From Cristatella mucedo (lineage: Eukaryota; Bryozoa; Phylactolaemata; Cristatellidae), in contig WPIO01000315.1 in NCBI GenBank assembly GCA_009760855.2, positions 35,166-99,165 of the forward strand: DNA of 64,000 nt. Direction: 5' to 3'. Shown in pieces: positions 22,230-33,055 of the stretch (positions within the stretch are counted from its first letter, which is position 1; every line of letters starts with the position of its first letter). Position numbers and translations under genes: made by a program. The notes under the pieces were generated by a model. The model was not told the DNA's origin, ran no database searches, and saw nothing but the letters and a program-made list of their open reading frames with translations.

Positions 22230-24130
22230 TTTCTAAGCCGTTGGAGGGAATTGCACTAGAAAGTGCATGCACAATTACAAGAAATTGTATGAGTAAATTC
22301 GGAAACCAACTTTCATTTACGTGAAATCAAATGCGAAGTTGTGCGAAGCTTAATCGGAAAATGTCAGCCACACCACACTCTAAGAATATTGTGAGACTGG
22401 CTGGCCCGTACCATTGAAGGCCACATGATGAAAACGCACATGCACAATCGCATGCAATTTTGAAATTGAATCCGGAACACAGCTTCCCATAATCTGGAAT
22501 CAAAATCATAGTCGCACGACAATTATCATGAAAATGGCACTTGTAACCCAGGATGATTACATATGATGGATGGCTAGCCCAAGTCATTGGAGGTCATTGT
22601 ATAGGAGCGGCTATGTCAAATAGAGCGAAATTGTGGGGGCAAATCCGGATAACGGTAAATAATATATACTATAAGTTGAAATCAAAGCTGCATTTTCACG
22701 AGGCTTATTGTAAAAATGGAGTGTGCATCGAAGCTCTAACATGCAGACAGGCTGGCTGGCCCGGACCATTGGAGGCAGTAGCACAGTACAAAGTATCGCA
22801 GCCGGACTGGACAATTGAAGGCACTTGCACGAGAAAGTGCATTCACAATTGTATAAAATTGTGTGGGTAAGTGCGGAGCGCCGTTTTCTATAGTGTGTAA
22901 CCAAAGCTGCAGTTGCGAAAAGTTTAATGCAGGAATGGCAGCTGCATCACAGCTCGATCATCTAGAGAGGCCAGCTGTCCCAGGCCAATGGAGGCAATAG
23001 CTAAGGACACTCGATTGAAATCACATGGAAATCTGTAACCGGGTTCCAGGGGTCAGGGGCTGTTTCCCGCCAAACCCCACTATACTCCGGCCACGCTGCT
23101 GCTCGCCATGCCGCCGAGCTAGGGTAAGACGAGCGGCCGTCAGGTTAAACATCTTTATAACGCATGTGCTAACAACAACAGGTGAACTAAACAAGTCTAC
23201 AGGGATGGTCCTATACACAGTACACTATGGGGGCGCAAGACGATGCAACAAGCACGAACAAACGTGATAGTTGGGGTCAGTCGGCTTCTGCAGTCCTGTC
23301 GTTGTACGGACTCTGAATCCAACAGTACGAGCGTACGCCGTCCAAAATCCGGCTGGCTGAGTAACTGCTGGCTAGTTTGAGTCGACAACTACCACGGTCG
23401 TAAGCTTCCACCGAAAGACGCCAACACACGGGGGGGGGGTCACGACCATGCTATACGGGGAACGCTGAATAAAAACATGTCAACAACGAGGGAGCTATCC
23501 AGATCCGCTCGGGCCTTGGGTACTCGTTCCCTTGCGTGCGTGGCAGCATCGCCTGAGCACGCCGGCACGAATCCAGGTGCATAACTCGGCGAGACCGGGA
23601 GCCTCCAACACCACGACTTACTTGGCCAACTTCCGTACCCAAGAGCCCCGGTGACCTCACGTCACCGCATACATCAGGCCGTGCTGTAGGTCCGACCCCG
23701 GCCTAGCCGGTAACCTTAACCTTCACTATAGCCGTCCGGTCCCAGGCAACCGAACCCAGCCTGGGTGCAAATCTATTGGTCTAGATTGGAGCACTTTTAT
23801 CTTACATTTGAGATTGAATCGCAGTTTCGCAAAGCTTTTGCTGAAGTGGAAGTTTTATTGCAGTTTCAATATAATCACTGCCACTTGAGCCGGACCATCG
23901 CAGATCATAACATAAGAATGCCTAAGCACTATCTTGTGGAATTGGATGAACAAACCTGGCATTCTGCTTTTTATGATTCCAAATGTAAACCGACGTTTGG
24001 CGAGGCATTCGTAGAAGTGGCAGCTGTATCGCTATACAAAAGATCAAACAGGCTTGCTTGCTCAGGCCAATTAAGATCATAGCAAGAACGCAGAAGCTCC
24101 ATTCTATGGATTTGATGGGTAAGCACGTAG
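22230..24130. repeat. degenerate tandem repeat, period about 170-220 bp
   Basis: A recurring core TGGCCCGGACCATTGGAGG is seen in altered forms near 22403, 22575, 22757, 22977, 23893 and 24063. It accompanies recurrent AAAGTGCATGCACAATT and AGCTGCAGTTGCGAAAAG phrases. Units are strongly diverged and spacing varies. The LTR-2-like repeat at 23034-23737 interrupts the array. Weaker related phrases continue to about 25.2 kb. Confidence 0.55.
23034..23737 (-). mobile_element. LTR-2-like dispersed repeat (minus copy)
   Basis: The full-length inverted counterpart of 8641-9336. Its ends on its own strand are GGACGGC (expected TGACGGC) and GGTTACA. It lies inside the degenerate tandem repeat, so it inserted after that array formed. 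It contains a run of about ten G at 23430-23440. No coding capacity. Confidence 0.6.
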
Positions 24131-24444
24131 TACCATTCCGTATAACTCTCAAGCGAAACTAACGTTCGCTTATGTTAATTGTTGAAAGGACTGCTGAGTC
24201 TCAATGCATTGCAGTGTATCACAGGGTATCGTCAGTTTTCCTGTTACCTGCGTCACACGAACTACCGTGACACTCTGATACACAACACTACGTTGCAATA
24301 CAACTGCTATTTAATAAAACTTACTACTCAAGAAAGTACTGCAGTTTCAATCTCATCTTAAAGAGAGTGGAATTCCTGCTTAAACTGCCTAATATCATGC
24401 GATTGTGAATTCATATTCTCAGAATGGCCTTTGACTGGTGATGA

Positions 24445-24555
24445 GAGATAAAAAGATACTAGCTGATTTAAGCACCACTTTTTGTATTTACGCCAGCAGA
24501 GCTTTAAGGCTATCGTTACCACCTGCAGTGGCCATAGATATCAGCGACCTCGGGA
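24445..24555 (-). mobile_element. SINE family 1, 3' part (minus)
   Basis: The reverse complement reads CCACTGCAGGTGGTAACGAT, then a variant of AGCCGTTAAGGCTCTTCTG, and TTAAATCAGCTAGTATC. It matches the SINE body and tail at 11135-11225. Confidence 0.65.
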
Positions 24556-24559
24556 CCTG

Positions 24560-25638
24560 CCATTGCAGCTCCAACTGTACTGGCCACTGCCAGTACCCTA
24601 GTAGGCTCCGCCCAGCTGCAGTTTTGATTCCACACTACAGGAAACAGCACTATCGGTTCACTCAAAAATGTCATTCCATTTGAAAGGTAAGTTCTCAAGC
24701 AATGACCTTCGGTGGCCCGGTCCAGTGTTCCCCCTTAAATTTTCTAACGGAGGTGCAGCTGCTGCATCAACAATAGGCGAAGCACAACACAGCGATGACT
24801 CCGTATTGTGGAGAATAGTGTTATGGCTGGTTAGCCACTCCATTTCAACCAGTTGATCATTCAAGTTCTCATGCCACGACCTAAAATGGCCCGACAGAGC
24901 GGATTTTCCTATGATATTATGTCTGGGAAGCAGCTGTAATTTCCACCATAAGCTTCGCATAACTGCTGCGATTATACATATGAATATCAGAGTTATTTAT
25001 TATTTTTTAATCACAGAGTTTATTTTGAATTACGAGAAGAATTCCTGGTTATTCTCCACCGATTTCCATGCGATTGTGCACTTGCAATGGTACTGAATGA
25101 CTACCGATTGCCCAGCCCAGCCCTGCGACCCACCCAATGTTTACGAAATTCAATAGGAGTGCCGTTTCAGAATTAAGCGCCACGAAACTCTGGATGCGAA
25201 TCCACAAGAAACACGTACCGGGTTTAATCAGAAAATGTAATGCAATAACGTCAATGCGTTCTCATACAATGACGTAAGTCTCCCGACCCAGACTGCCAGC
25301 CTGCATTCTCGGACGGGGATGCAGCCTCCTTTTATCCACTAAGCTTCGTGTTAGTATATTTACTATTCTTACAATCTATTTATAGAAAATGTGATGTTTC
25401 TCACTAAATTTCGTGCAATGGCGCATGCACTACTCAGGTACTGACCTTCTACGGACTAGCTGGCTGTACAATTTTAAGTTGAGAGTCGGCTGTAATTTTC
25501 ACAGTAGGCCTTAAGAAACTGGGGTAGTTGTTAAGAGCCATCAAGAATAGTGCTTTCTGCTTTCTTACCGAGTTTCAGGCAAATGAGCATGTTCGTTCTC
25601 ACCCCATGGCTTGCAGTGGCGAGGCCCATGAGCAACTC
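24560..25638. other. no recognisable gene
   Basis: AT-rich, with faint traces of the 22-24 kb tandem repeat. No exon supported. Confidence 0.35.
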
Positions 25639-25722
25639 TACACACACACACCCACGCACGCACGCACGCACGCACCCACGCACACACAAACATACATATG
25701 TATATATATATATATATATACA
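25639..25722. repeat. compound (CACG)n/(CA)n/(TA)n microsatellite
   Basis: ACACACACCC, then CACGCACG repeats, then a TATATATA run. Confidence 0.92.
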
Positions 25723-26544
25723 TGAATTGCGATAAAGCTATTATTTACCCGATACATGTTTCGCCACTGCGTTTGAATTTTCCAATTATCGGGAACAATT
25801 AACTACTAAATTTAACATCACTAAGCGTTCGCGTTCTCTCTCATTTACATCCGATAGCCCTGCGATTGCCCCTAATTGCTTATTTGCTATGCAGCTGCTA
25901 CTTTTGATGTAAGTGTCTCCCAAAAGCGGTTTGTATGCCAAATTGTTAGGAGAAGCGTGATGGATTTTGTTACAAAATATCACGGCCTTTCATGACGTGA
26001 CCTCATCTGCCTGGACCGGCTTAGCCGCGCACATTAAATATTTAACTTCGCTAAAGCAATTATTAAGATCCACTCAGCTGAAAGATTCATTCCGCAATAT
26101 AAAACGTCGTGTTCCAGCTGTACACAATACATTATGTTCGATTGGGCATTCGCACTTTCGCACAATGACCTTCTTTAGCCTTGTCCAGAAATCCACCAAG
26201 TGTTCATTAATTGCAAGAAAACACTATGTCCTATATAATGGTTAGGTTCAAGTTATTATTATTTTAAACTGCTAGGCTAGGTAGTCAGATTTTTTTGATT
26301 TACCAATGGAGTGTGGTAGTTCAATAAACTCCTTTTATTAAGAGAATTTATTTGTGAAAAAGTTCTCGACTTACTCGCTTTGACCATGACCTGGCTACAA
26401 TCACTCATTTGCCAAATTTCATCGAGTAACCCCAAAAGGCTTCTTATTCTTTCACAACTCAAGAATCAAGTCCCTCAACTGGAAAATGGCTTTCTTCCAG
26501 TCGTTTCAACTATAATATTTCATCTGGTCTTTTGTTCAAATGCA
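25723..26544. other. no recognisable gene
   Basis: AT-rich unique-looking sequence. The frames at 25967-26245 (plus) and elsewhere have no motif. Confidence 0.35.
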
Positions 26545-26585
26545 TCTATATATATTTACATGTATATATATATATATATATATTT
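26545..26585. repeat. (TA)n microsatellite
   Basis: Interrupted TATATA run. A further ATGCAATGC-type short repeat follows at 26655-26692. Confidence 0.85.
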
Positions 26586-26779
26586 TCCAGATGATTTACC
26601 ACTAGATGGGCACGTCACGTCTTAATAGAAGTCTTCACAATCTTCGATGCAAGACGTGCAATGCGATGCAATGCATTGCTATGCAATGCATGCCACGTCT
26701 GTGGAACTCCAAGACGTCACAAAGACCAGCAGGATGTTACTCTAGGGAGCTAAAGCTAAAGCATTGCACTCGCACCATA

Positions 26780-26810
26780 TGTCGGCTACCTTAGCACAAG
26801 GTAGCCGACA
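26780..26810. repeat. perfect 13-bp inverted repeat, 5-nt loop
   Basis: TGTCGGCTACCTT, loop AGCAC, then AAGGTAGCCGACA: a perfect 13-bp stem. It does not look like a repeat-family end known from this window. Possible roles include a MITE remnant or a transcribed hairpin. Function unknown. Confidence 0.6.
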
Positions 26811-26961
26811 AGTCCCGCCTCATGGCAATAAGAAAAAGATAAAGATAGAAAGCTAAACAGCGTGGGCAATGCTAATGACGATATACCTTCAAATGAGGTC
26901 GGATATAACTTCACAAAGACTATGTGACTGTTTAGTAGGAAGTTTTCGTCTATTGCCCAAT

Positions 26962-27510
26962 TGATAATAATAAGAATAATGCACTCGATAAAGCGCCCTC
27001 ATCTTTCTGTAGGCGCTTTACATTTGCAGCAAAGGAAAATGCAATTGAATGGTGAGTAATATCAAGCTTGATAAACAAACAGAATGAATAACATGGTTAG
27101 GGTTGAAATGCACAGGGTCAGCATGCTAATATGCTAAGTGGTAGTATGCACAGTGAAAGCACGCATAAGCACATTAAGGACAAATCGCCGGCACCCATTA
27201 AATTCTGTCCTAAATAGGTGTGTTTTAAGTTCTTTTTAAATGTGGTCAGGTCATGGGATGTTCTGACGCAGGTCGGGAGGGAGCTCCAGGCTTTGGAAGC
27301 ATACGATCTACATGCACGGTCTCCAAACGATTTATTTGAGGTTTGTACGAGGTATTTGTAGACTGTTGGATTCCAAAAAGCGGCTGCTTGGCCCGATGGG
27401 GGGAGTAGATCTGAGTGATAGGCAGGAGCCAAAGAGTGAATTGACCTACAAGTGAGCGACAGAACAATGAAGTCACTTAAAGCCTGAGTGGCTCCTCGAT
27501 ACAAATTTGG
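26962..27510 (-). mobile_element. LINE-A 3' end (minus)
   Basis: It starts with a TAATAATAAGAATAATG tail and the GATAAAGCGCCCTC hairpin side, then the 3' UTR and the RT C-terminus (minus frame with LSLTCRSIHSLAPAYHSDLL and SYASKAWSSLPTCV). Truncated at about 27510. Confidence 0.85.
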
Positions 27511-27890
27511 TAACCGATATATTTCATGTCACGTACCACAGAGAAAATGAGAAGCATAGCTAAGGCAGAAGAACGGGTAAGGTATGGTAGTACAAGCTTA
27601 GGAAGGCTGGAAAGCATGTGCTATAGTTGGAAGCAGGTGACTGGAGTTGTAATTCCACTTTGACATATATTTCAAAGCATGCGAATAAACTTTGGAGCTA
27701 AAAAAATTGAAATTGGCTATTCAATTAAAGCTCAGTCCTCTGATAAGTCGACATACGTTTGCTATTCCGAAATAACTTGCTTAGGTTCTGCAGCCCTACA
27801 AGAGTATCCTCAATATCTTGATAGTGATCATGTATACATTTCAAAAGTCAAGGTAGCTAAGTAGGCTATCCCTTTTGGATAGGCTAAATG
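27511..27890. other. no recognisable gene
   Basis: No motif, repeat match or splice-supported exon recognised. Confidence 0.35.
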
Positions 27891-27894
27891 CAAC

Positions 27895-28020
27895 GCCATG
27901 CTGGTTTGGTCCAGAAGTTAAAGCGATCGCCCCGACCAAGTCTGTCTGAGGTCTTGGTGTCGAGCCCCGAGGCATATGTGAAGCGCCTGAGTAGAGATCA
28001 AGTTCTCTTGGGCGATATAG
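27895..28020 (+). mobile_element. tRNA-derived SINE with LINE-A-like tail, copy 1
   Basis: A tRNA-like head with B-box-like GTGTCGAGCCCC, followed by GCGCCTGAGTAGAGATCAAG and TTCTCTTGGGCG, a near match to the LINE-A 3' hairpin (GCGCCTAGAGAGAGATTAAG, TTCTCTGAGGGCG). The related copy at 46290-46418 shares both head and tail. Confidence 0.65.
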
Positions 28021-28447
28021 CAATGAATTGTATTCATTTTTTTTATTTAATGCTACGACTTTCAAGCTGCATTTCTTGCTGTCATAACATGGCGCTGAAC
28101 AGTGCTCTTCAGTCAGCACGTAAACAATCAAAAAGGAAGATCCTTGAACCAAATGTATTTCGTGGAGAAGCCATCACTAAGCGTTTAAACATCAATCTAC
28201 TTATGCCAACATCCATGGCATAAGCGATAGCAGAGCATGCCCAGATGAGCATAGCCCTTAGGTTTATCAAACAAGCTGCATAATAGCCGCTTAAGTGAAT
28301 TGCAATTGCCATGCTGAACACGTCTGTACTAATTATGCGTACTGTAGCCTTGATGGTTTCTTGAAATATTTCTGGCTGAGACGGGCTTCTCGAATCAGCC
28401 TCCAATCTAGTAACCTCAGTCGTCGGCCGTTTAGTTCTTGCTGGTAC

Positions 28448-29639
28448 TTAACTAGTAGCTGGAATTATATTCGGCTCAAAGAAGCGGTCATCAGCAAATT
28501 GCGATGCATGGTCACAGCAGAATGCCTCCAGAGACGGCTTCAACAGTGAAGCCACCCAAACGGCGCAGGAGCGGTTGTCTTGGAGGCATCCTTGACCGAT
28601 CGTGATCGCCAGTGCCTCGTTAGTACCATGGATCACCCACACGCTACCACTATCCCCTGCTCGGGGTCCTTCGTCAGTGTTCTCAGGCTTTATGAGCAGC
28701 ACATTTAGCATATCGTATTGAACACTCTGGTGGTCATGAATTGTAACTCTGTTTTCGCTGGAGACCACTCTCCCAGCCAGCACTTTCCGTTCACACGGTC
28801 GGCAAAAAACAAGATATCCTTCACCATCAGTCAGTTCTTTTTTAAAGTAGCGACTCGTCTGCCGGTCCACAAAATTATGGCAACCGACTAATCGTTCTCC
28901 CATATCGTGGAATCTAACGATCCTAAATCTGCAGTCATCTATGGAATGGACGTTTCTGTCACACTCATCCGCAACTCTCCCACAGTCACGGCATTGGTAT
29001 GGGTCATGACCCTCTTGAATGGTTCTAGTGTACTGCAGCTTGCCAGAGTTTATAAGGGATGGAAAAGTGAGCACCGGGCCTAAAGCAATATCTACGGAGT
29101 GCAACAAATGGCGTCCTTGCAGGTCTAGCGCATCCTTTGTCGCAAAGGTATAATAAACTAGTGAAGCAGGGGTCTGCTGCTCTGCACTAAGACGAAAGAG
29201 TACCTCAGTTTTTCCATGTTCAAATGCCCCGGGAGAGCTCCGTTCAACAGGCTGATCGTTCTGAAGAATAAGGTTGTGTGCAGAAGTTACCCAATGCAGT
29301 ACATTATTATGATTAAGATACATGCCTACTGTCTGGACCTTACGGTTGACTTCCATCTTTGCACCGATTCTATTGGCACTGAAATAACCATTGAAGGAAC
29401 TATCGTGCACCGAAACCTTCATTTTATCTGAATTGACGCCTAACAATTCCAGAAAGGAAGCTTTCAGTGAGTCTACACCTTGGCGTGCTTTCTCGTCTTC
29501 GGCGTGTAGGTGTATTTCATCATCGTTAAGGACGTAGTATGAAAAGCTGCCTGTCTGTTCCTGCAGCCTAAACGAGTTCACGAGAATGCTTGGAATTTCA
29601 TATGAATACCCGAGAAATGTAAGCACAGTACTGCATACT
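28448..29639 (-). CDS. PA-clan (trypsin/chymotrypsin-fold) serine peptidase, last exon
   Basis: A terminal exon of about 397 codons in a 406-codon frame. Numbering in the frame from its first Met (29668), a complete serine peptidase triad is recognisable: His131 in HWVTSAHNL (compare TAAHC), Asp193 in SVDIALGPV, and Ser340 in AGDSGSVWV. Predicted beta segments lie around each. Between Asp and Ser is a cysteine-rich stretch (Cys226, 229, 236, 246, 263, 289, 292) that could bind zinc. No signal peptide or transmembrane segment is visible, so an intracellular role is possible but unproven. The likely 3' splice acceptor is CTTTCGTAG at 29640-29648, giving VCSTVLTFLGYSYE as the first residues; the upstream Met would then be intronic. 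The substrate and family within the clan are not recognised. It could be a genuine host gene or a remnant of a mobile element protease, but single-copy status here and intact triad favour a host gene. Confidence 0.75.
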
Positions 29640-29702
29640 CTACGAAAGACGTTCACATGTATGAGCAAAAATAAACAACAGGCATTAATTTAATTTACAT
29701 AC
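29640..29702 (-). other. probable 63-bp intron of the peptidase gene
   Basis: Donor GTATGT and acceptor TTTCGTAG bracket an AT-rich stretch. Phase agrees on both sides. Such a short intron fits compact invertebrate introns. An unspliced reading would start at the Met at 29668 instead. Confidence 0.45.
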
Positions 29703-29808
29703 TTTATAAGCTTCAGAGTTTGTTCATTCGTGAGCATTGGCTGCCTAGCTGACGCTCCTTGCGCTTCTGCTGAGCTAACGCAAACGTCGACTGGTAGTTT
29801 CTCGAAAT
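29703..29808 (-). CDS. probable preceding exon of the peptidase gene
   Basis: The minus strand shows an acceptor TTAAGTTTCAG, then 106 nt open in one frame (DFEKLPVDVCVSSAEA ... LTNEQTLKLIK), then a donor AAA/GTATGTAAAT. Splicing over a 63-bp intron (29640-29702) to the CTTTCGTAG acceptor keeps frame: two left-over bases plus one give a Lys codon before VCSTVL. The upstream start of the gene was not resolved. Short frames continue to about 30.07 kb on the minus strand and may include further exons. Confidence 0.5.
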
Positions 29809-30314
29809 CTGAAACTTAAGTCAAACCGGATTGATGGATTAAAAAAAATCAGCAGTTCCTCGTTAGCAAGCTCTTTAATGAGATCCACAAGGTAGCAAGC
29901 GGAAACATTGCCTGACTATAAGTCCTTCTAGCCTTAGAGATACAGAGCATTTTATGCAATACTGCATTAAATATCTTGAATTTCCGTGCATGCTTACTCT
30001 CCATGTATAGTTTCTGCAGATTCTTGCTTTTAAAAATGCAGTCATGCACTCTTGTAACTTAAATGCGCCTGTCACTGTATGCCGTTAAACAATTTTTTAT
30101 AGGTCAGGGCTTCTACCTTGTAAAAAGTTAAACGACGTAACATGAAATGAGTACATGAGCAAAAATGGACACTAAATATATGGGTGTGCTCAGGAAGAAA
30201 AAGTAGGCACGGGCAGCAATAATATGTACTATTAGAAAAGTACGGTACAACTTTCTCAACCAGCCATTACCTGCCAGAGATCATGCTTAATGGGAACCGC
30301 TGCAGTAGGGAAAA

Positions 30315-30385
<71 letters not shown>

Positions 30386-30410
30386 ATAATAATAATAATA
30401 ATAATAATAC
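30315..30410. repeat. (TAC)n then (AAT)n microsatellite
   Basis: About 23 TAC repeats followed by about eight AAT repeats. The AAT part is the tail of the adjoining minus-strand LINE-A copy. The TAC part seems to be an outgrowth from it. Confidence 0.92.
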
Positions 30411-30955
30411 ACTTGATTGAGACGCTCGGAGAGTTCAATCTCATTCTAGGCGCTTTAACTTTGTGCAAAAGAAACACGGTACAGTGGTCAGTGGTATCAT
30501 GCTTGATGAAAAACACTTACAGTTTCGTTAAGAGTGGCATACACAGGGTCAGCATGCACTATGTTAGCACACCCAACACATAAAGAATAAATAACTGAGA
30601 CCCACTTAATGCTGTAATAAATACGAACGTTTTAAATTCCTTTTTGAAAGTGGTCAAGTAAGGGGATGTCGTGACTCGAGTCAGGAGTGAGTTCCAGCCT
30701 TTGGGAGCAAACGAACTAAGTGCACAATTGCCAAAGGATTTGACGTTTGTACGAGGTTTAGGTAAACAGTTACTTTCCGAAAACCTGGTGGTACGATGCT
30801 TGGCTTGGTGACGGAGTAGATCTGATAGGTAGACTGGAGCCAAAGAATGAATTGACCTTAACGTGAGCTACAGAACCTTGAAGTGGACCCGTTGCTTGAC
30901 TGCTAGCCAGAACAAGTCGGCGAGAAGCACTGAGATGTGGCTACTGAGATGGTCC
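30386..30955 (-). mobile_element. LINE-A 3' end (minus)
   Basis: AAT tail, diverged hairpin (GAGACGCTCGGAGAGTTC ... CTAGGCGCTTTAACTTT), 3' UTR and RT C-terminus on the minus strand ([37 protein letters not shown]). Truncated near 30950. Confidence 0.83.
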
Positions 30956-31355
30956 GGACCAAAGCAAATACATCTTGATATTAACATTTTATATTCAACT
31001 CGGAACACGTGGCTGGCTTTGTAATTAATATGATCGAAGGTTCTTTTGCAATTACAATTTGCCTTTGTCTTTCCATATTTATCCTAATCTTGTAGTGTCT
31101 CATGATTAAAGTGAACGCTCATTACTAGCCTTATTAGCATGTAACTGTGCACGATCAAAGGCACAAGTAGCTTTACTTTACACAGATGATTTGATCGTAC
31201 CTGGCCGCTTTGAAAACGTCCAGAATCCAGGTATGTCATCGATACAGTCTCAGCAATACCAATCAGACAATTGCAACAGCTCAGTCCTGCAGAGCTCCGG
31301 CTTGACCAGATCATTCCAGGCCACCCACACTGCTGCCATGGAATTTCACCCACGG

Positions 31356-31589
31356 CTAGGGCCTGTCGGTACCTCTTGATCGAGGCCAGACGAGCTTATA
31401 AAGCTGCTGGACACCATGCCACGACTCTGCTACACATTTGACGACGGAATTAAGCAGTGGTTGGAAACCTTTCCAGACATCTTTCGTGGCATCATTTGAA
31501 AAGTCTATTATTTCTAAAGAGCTTACGTTTCGCAGCATGATTACAGTCACACTGTAGAGGTCGGCCAGTATTCCATCATTCCAAAACAC
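31356..31589 (-). other. unrecognised open frame, possible exon
   Basis: A 77-codon minus-strand frame containing LRNVSSLEIIDFSNDA and NSVVKCVAESWHGVQQLYKL. An AG acceptor-like site (GTAGAAACAG) lies near its start and a GGTACC near its end, but neither is strong. The amino-acid composition looks protein-like and no repeat copy exists in the window. It could be an upstream exon of the peptidase gene or chance. Confidence 0.22.
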
Positions 31590-32253
31590 TGTTTCTACTT
31601 TTACATTGTAGACAAATGATGGATATTGTAGACGTGATGACTGATGCCAAGGTCTTACTCTGCTTCGGTGTCTAAAACCATGTTTGCATGTAATTTTTAT
31701 ATAAATTTGACGAATGCATAAAAAGGTAGCGTGTCAATTGGCATTCGACAACACGTATACTGGCAGTACGCAAAAGGTACTCACAAGTATTTCAGGAACT
31801 GCTGTGAAAGGAACAAGTTGGTTTCGAGCTTTTTCAGCAACTTGATGGCAGGCTGTTGTAGCGCCCTGCTGGCCTTGGCTGAATTTTAGCACGAACAAGA
31901 GCTGTTCGGAGGCGGGCTAGAACTCCTTTGTCCTGGAGCAGTGAGCCAGAGAGGAGCTTCAGTGCGGTTAGAGAGGAAGCGCTTAAGAGCAAGCCAGGAA
32001 TCTCCGAGACGTGCAGCGGCGATTCGGCCTTTAGAATTGGTCCGACACTCGCGGAAGCTGCTGATAGATGTTGGCTGGCCTGTCAACCTCCGCCCTCACT
32101 CTGTCCAAAAAGAATCGTCTGGAACCCATTCGCCATTCAAGCTGGAAAGAGGGGACATTCCAGTGGCATAGTGCCGGTAATTATTCCTTACCGTGATGGG
32201 CCCTGGTGTCGGGCCCAATACTACTAAGCTCTTGCCCCATTGTCTCAGCTACG

Positions 32254-32261
32254 TATTTAAG
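32254..32261 (+). promoter_or_regulatory. TATA-like box of the solo LTR
   Basis: TATTTAAG, conserved as TATTTAAGAG in the inverted copy (7521-7530). Its position is consistent with a U3/R boundary shortly downstream. Confidence 0.5.
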
Positions 32262-32559
32262 AGTCGAACGACGCTCGCTCTGGGTCTTTAGTATGTTCGT
32301 GTCTTTGGTCCGGCTCTGAGCCTCGACGCCGTCGGGCACTCGTTTCTCTGAAAGCGAGGGAGGAGGGCGGGCTGTCCGCCGACGATGAACGTAACAGGAC
32401 AAGACAGTGCTAGGACGATTTGGTGAATTTTTACCGAATACGGTCGTATCGCGCCCGAGCTGGCATTTTTGTGTTTCTTTCGTGTTTTGTGTGTGCGCGC
32501 TAGGACGTGGTCTCGGCATAAGGATTTGGCGGGGCGAGCTAAGCATAGTTGGTGTCTGG

Positions 32560-33055
32560 GGAGCCCTAGTTCTCCGGGTAGGGTTTGGGCTCCGGTTCGC
32601 GCTCCAGTGTGGAGAAGTATTTCCTCCGCAGGAGTGCTTGAGTTAGCGCGTGTGGAATATTCCTGTCGCACTGTTGGAAAACGAGTTCTAGTTCACCGGT
32701 CAGGGTTTAGACTCTGGTTCGGGCTCCGTCTATTTGGGTCGTTTCCCATTATACATGTAAGTAGCCCAAGTGTGAAGAAGTATTTCCTCCGCAGGTGTGC
32801 TTGAGTTGGCGTATGTGGATTATTCCGGTCGCACTGGTGGAAACGGAGTTCTGGTTCACGGGTCAGGGTTTGGACTCCGGTACGTGCTTCTGTGCGGAGA
32901 AGTATTCCCTCCGCAAGAGTGTTTAAGTTGGCGTGTTTGGGGTATTTCCCTCGGCACAGGTGGGAACGGATTCCTAGTTCACCGGTTTAGGTTTAGGGTC
33001 CGGGTCGCACCCAGTGTGGAGGAGTATCCCCCTCCGCAAGAGTGTTGGTGCAGTT
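32560..33055 (+). repeat. minisatellite inside the solo LTR, about 122-bp period
   Basis: The phrase GAGAAGTATTTCCTCCGCA recurs with its TAT at 32618, 32781, 32903 and 33025 (spacings 163, 122 and 122). Each is preceded by GGGTTTGGACTCCGGTTCG-like and followed by GAGTGCTTGAGTTGGCG-like sequence. The larger first interval is due to an extra stretch near 32727-32765. Confidence 0.8.

Noticed and set aside
32560-33055. Regularly spaced repeats at about 122 bp considered as a CRISPR-like array.
   Set aside because: Period and repeat length are wrong for CRISPR, the units are continuous with no unique spacers, and they lie in a eukaryotic LTR.
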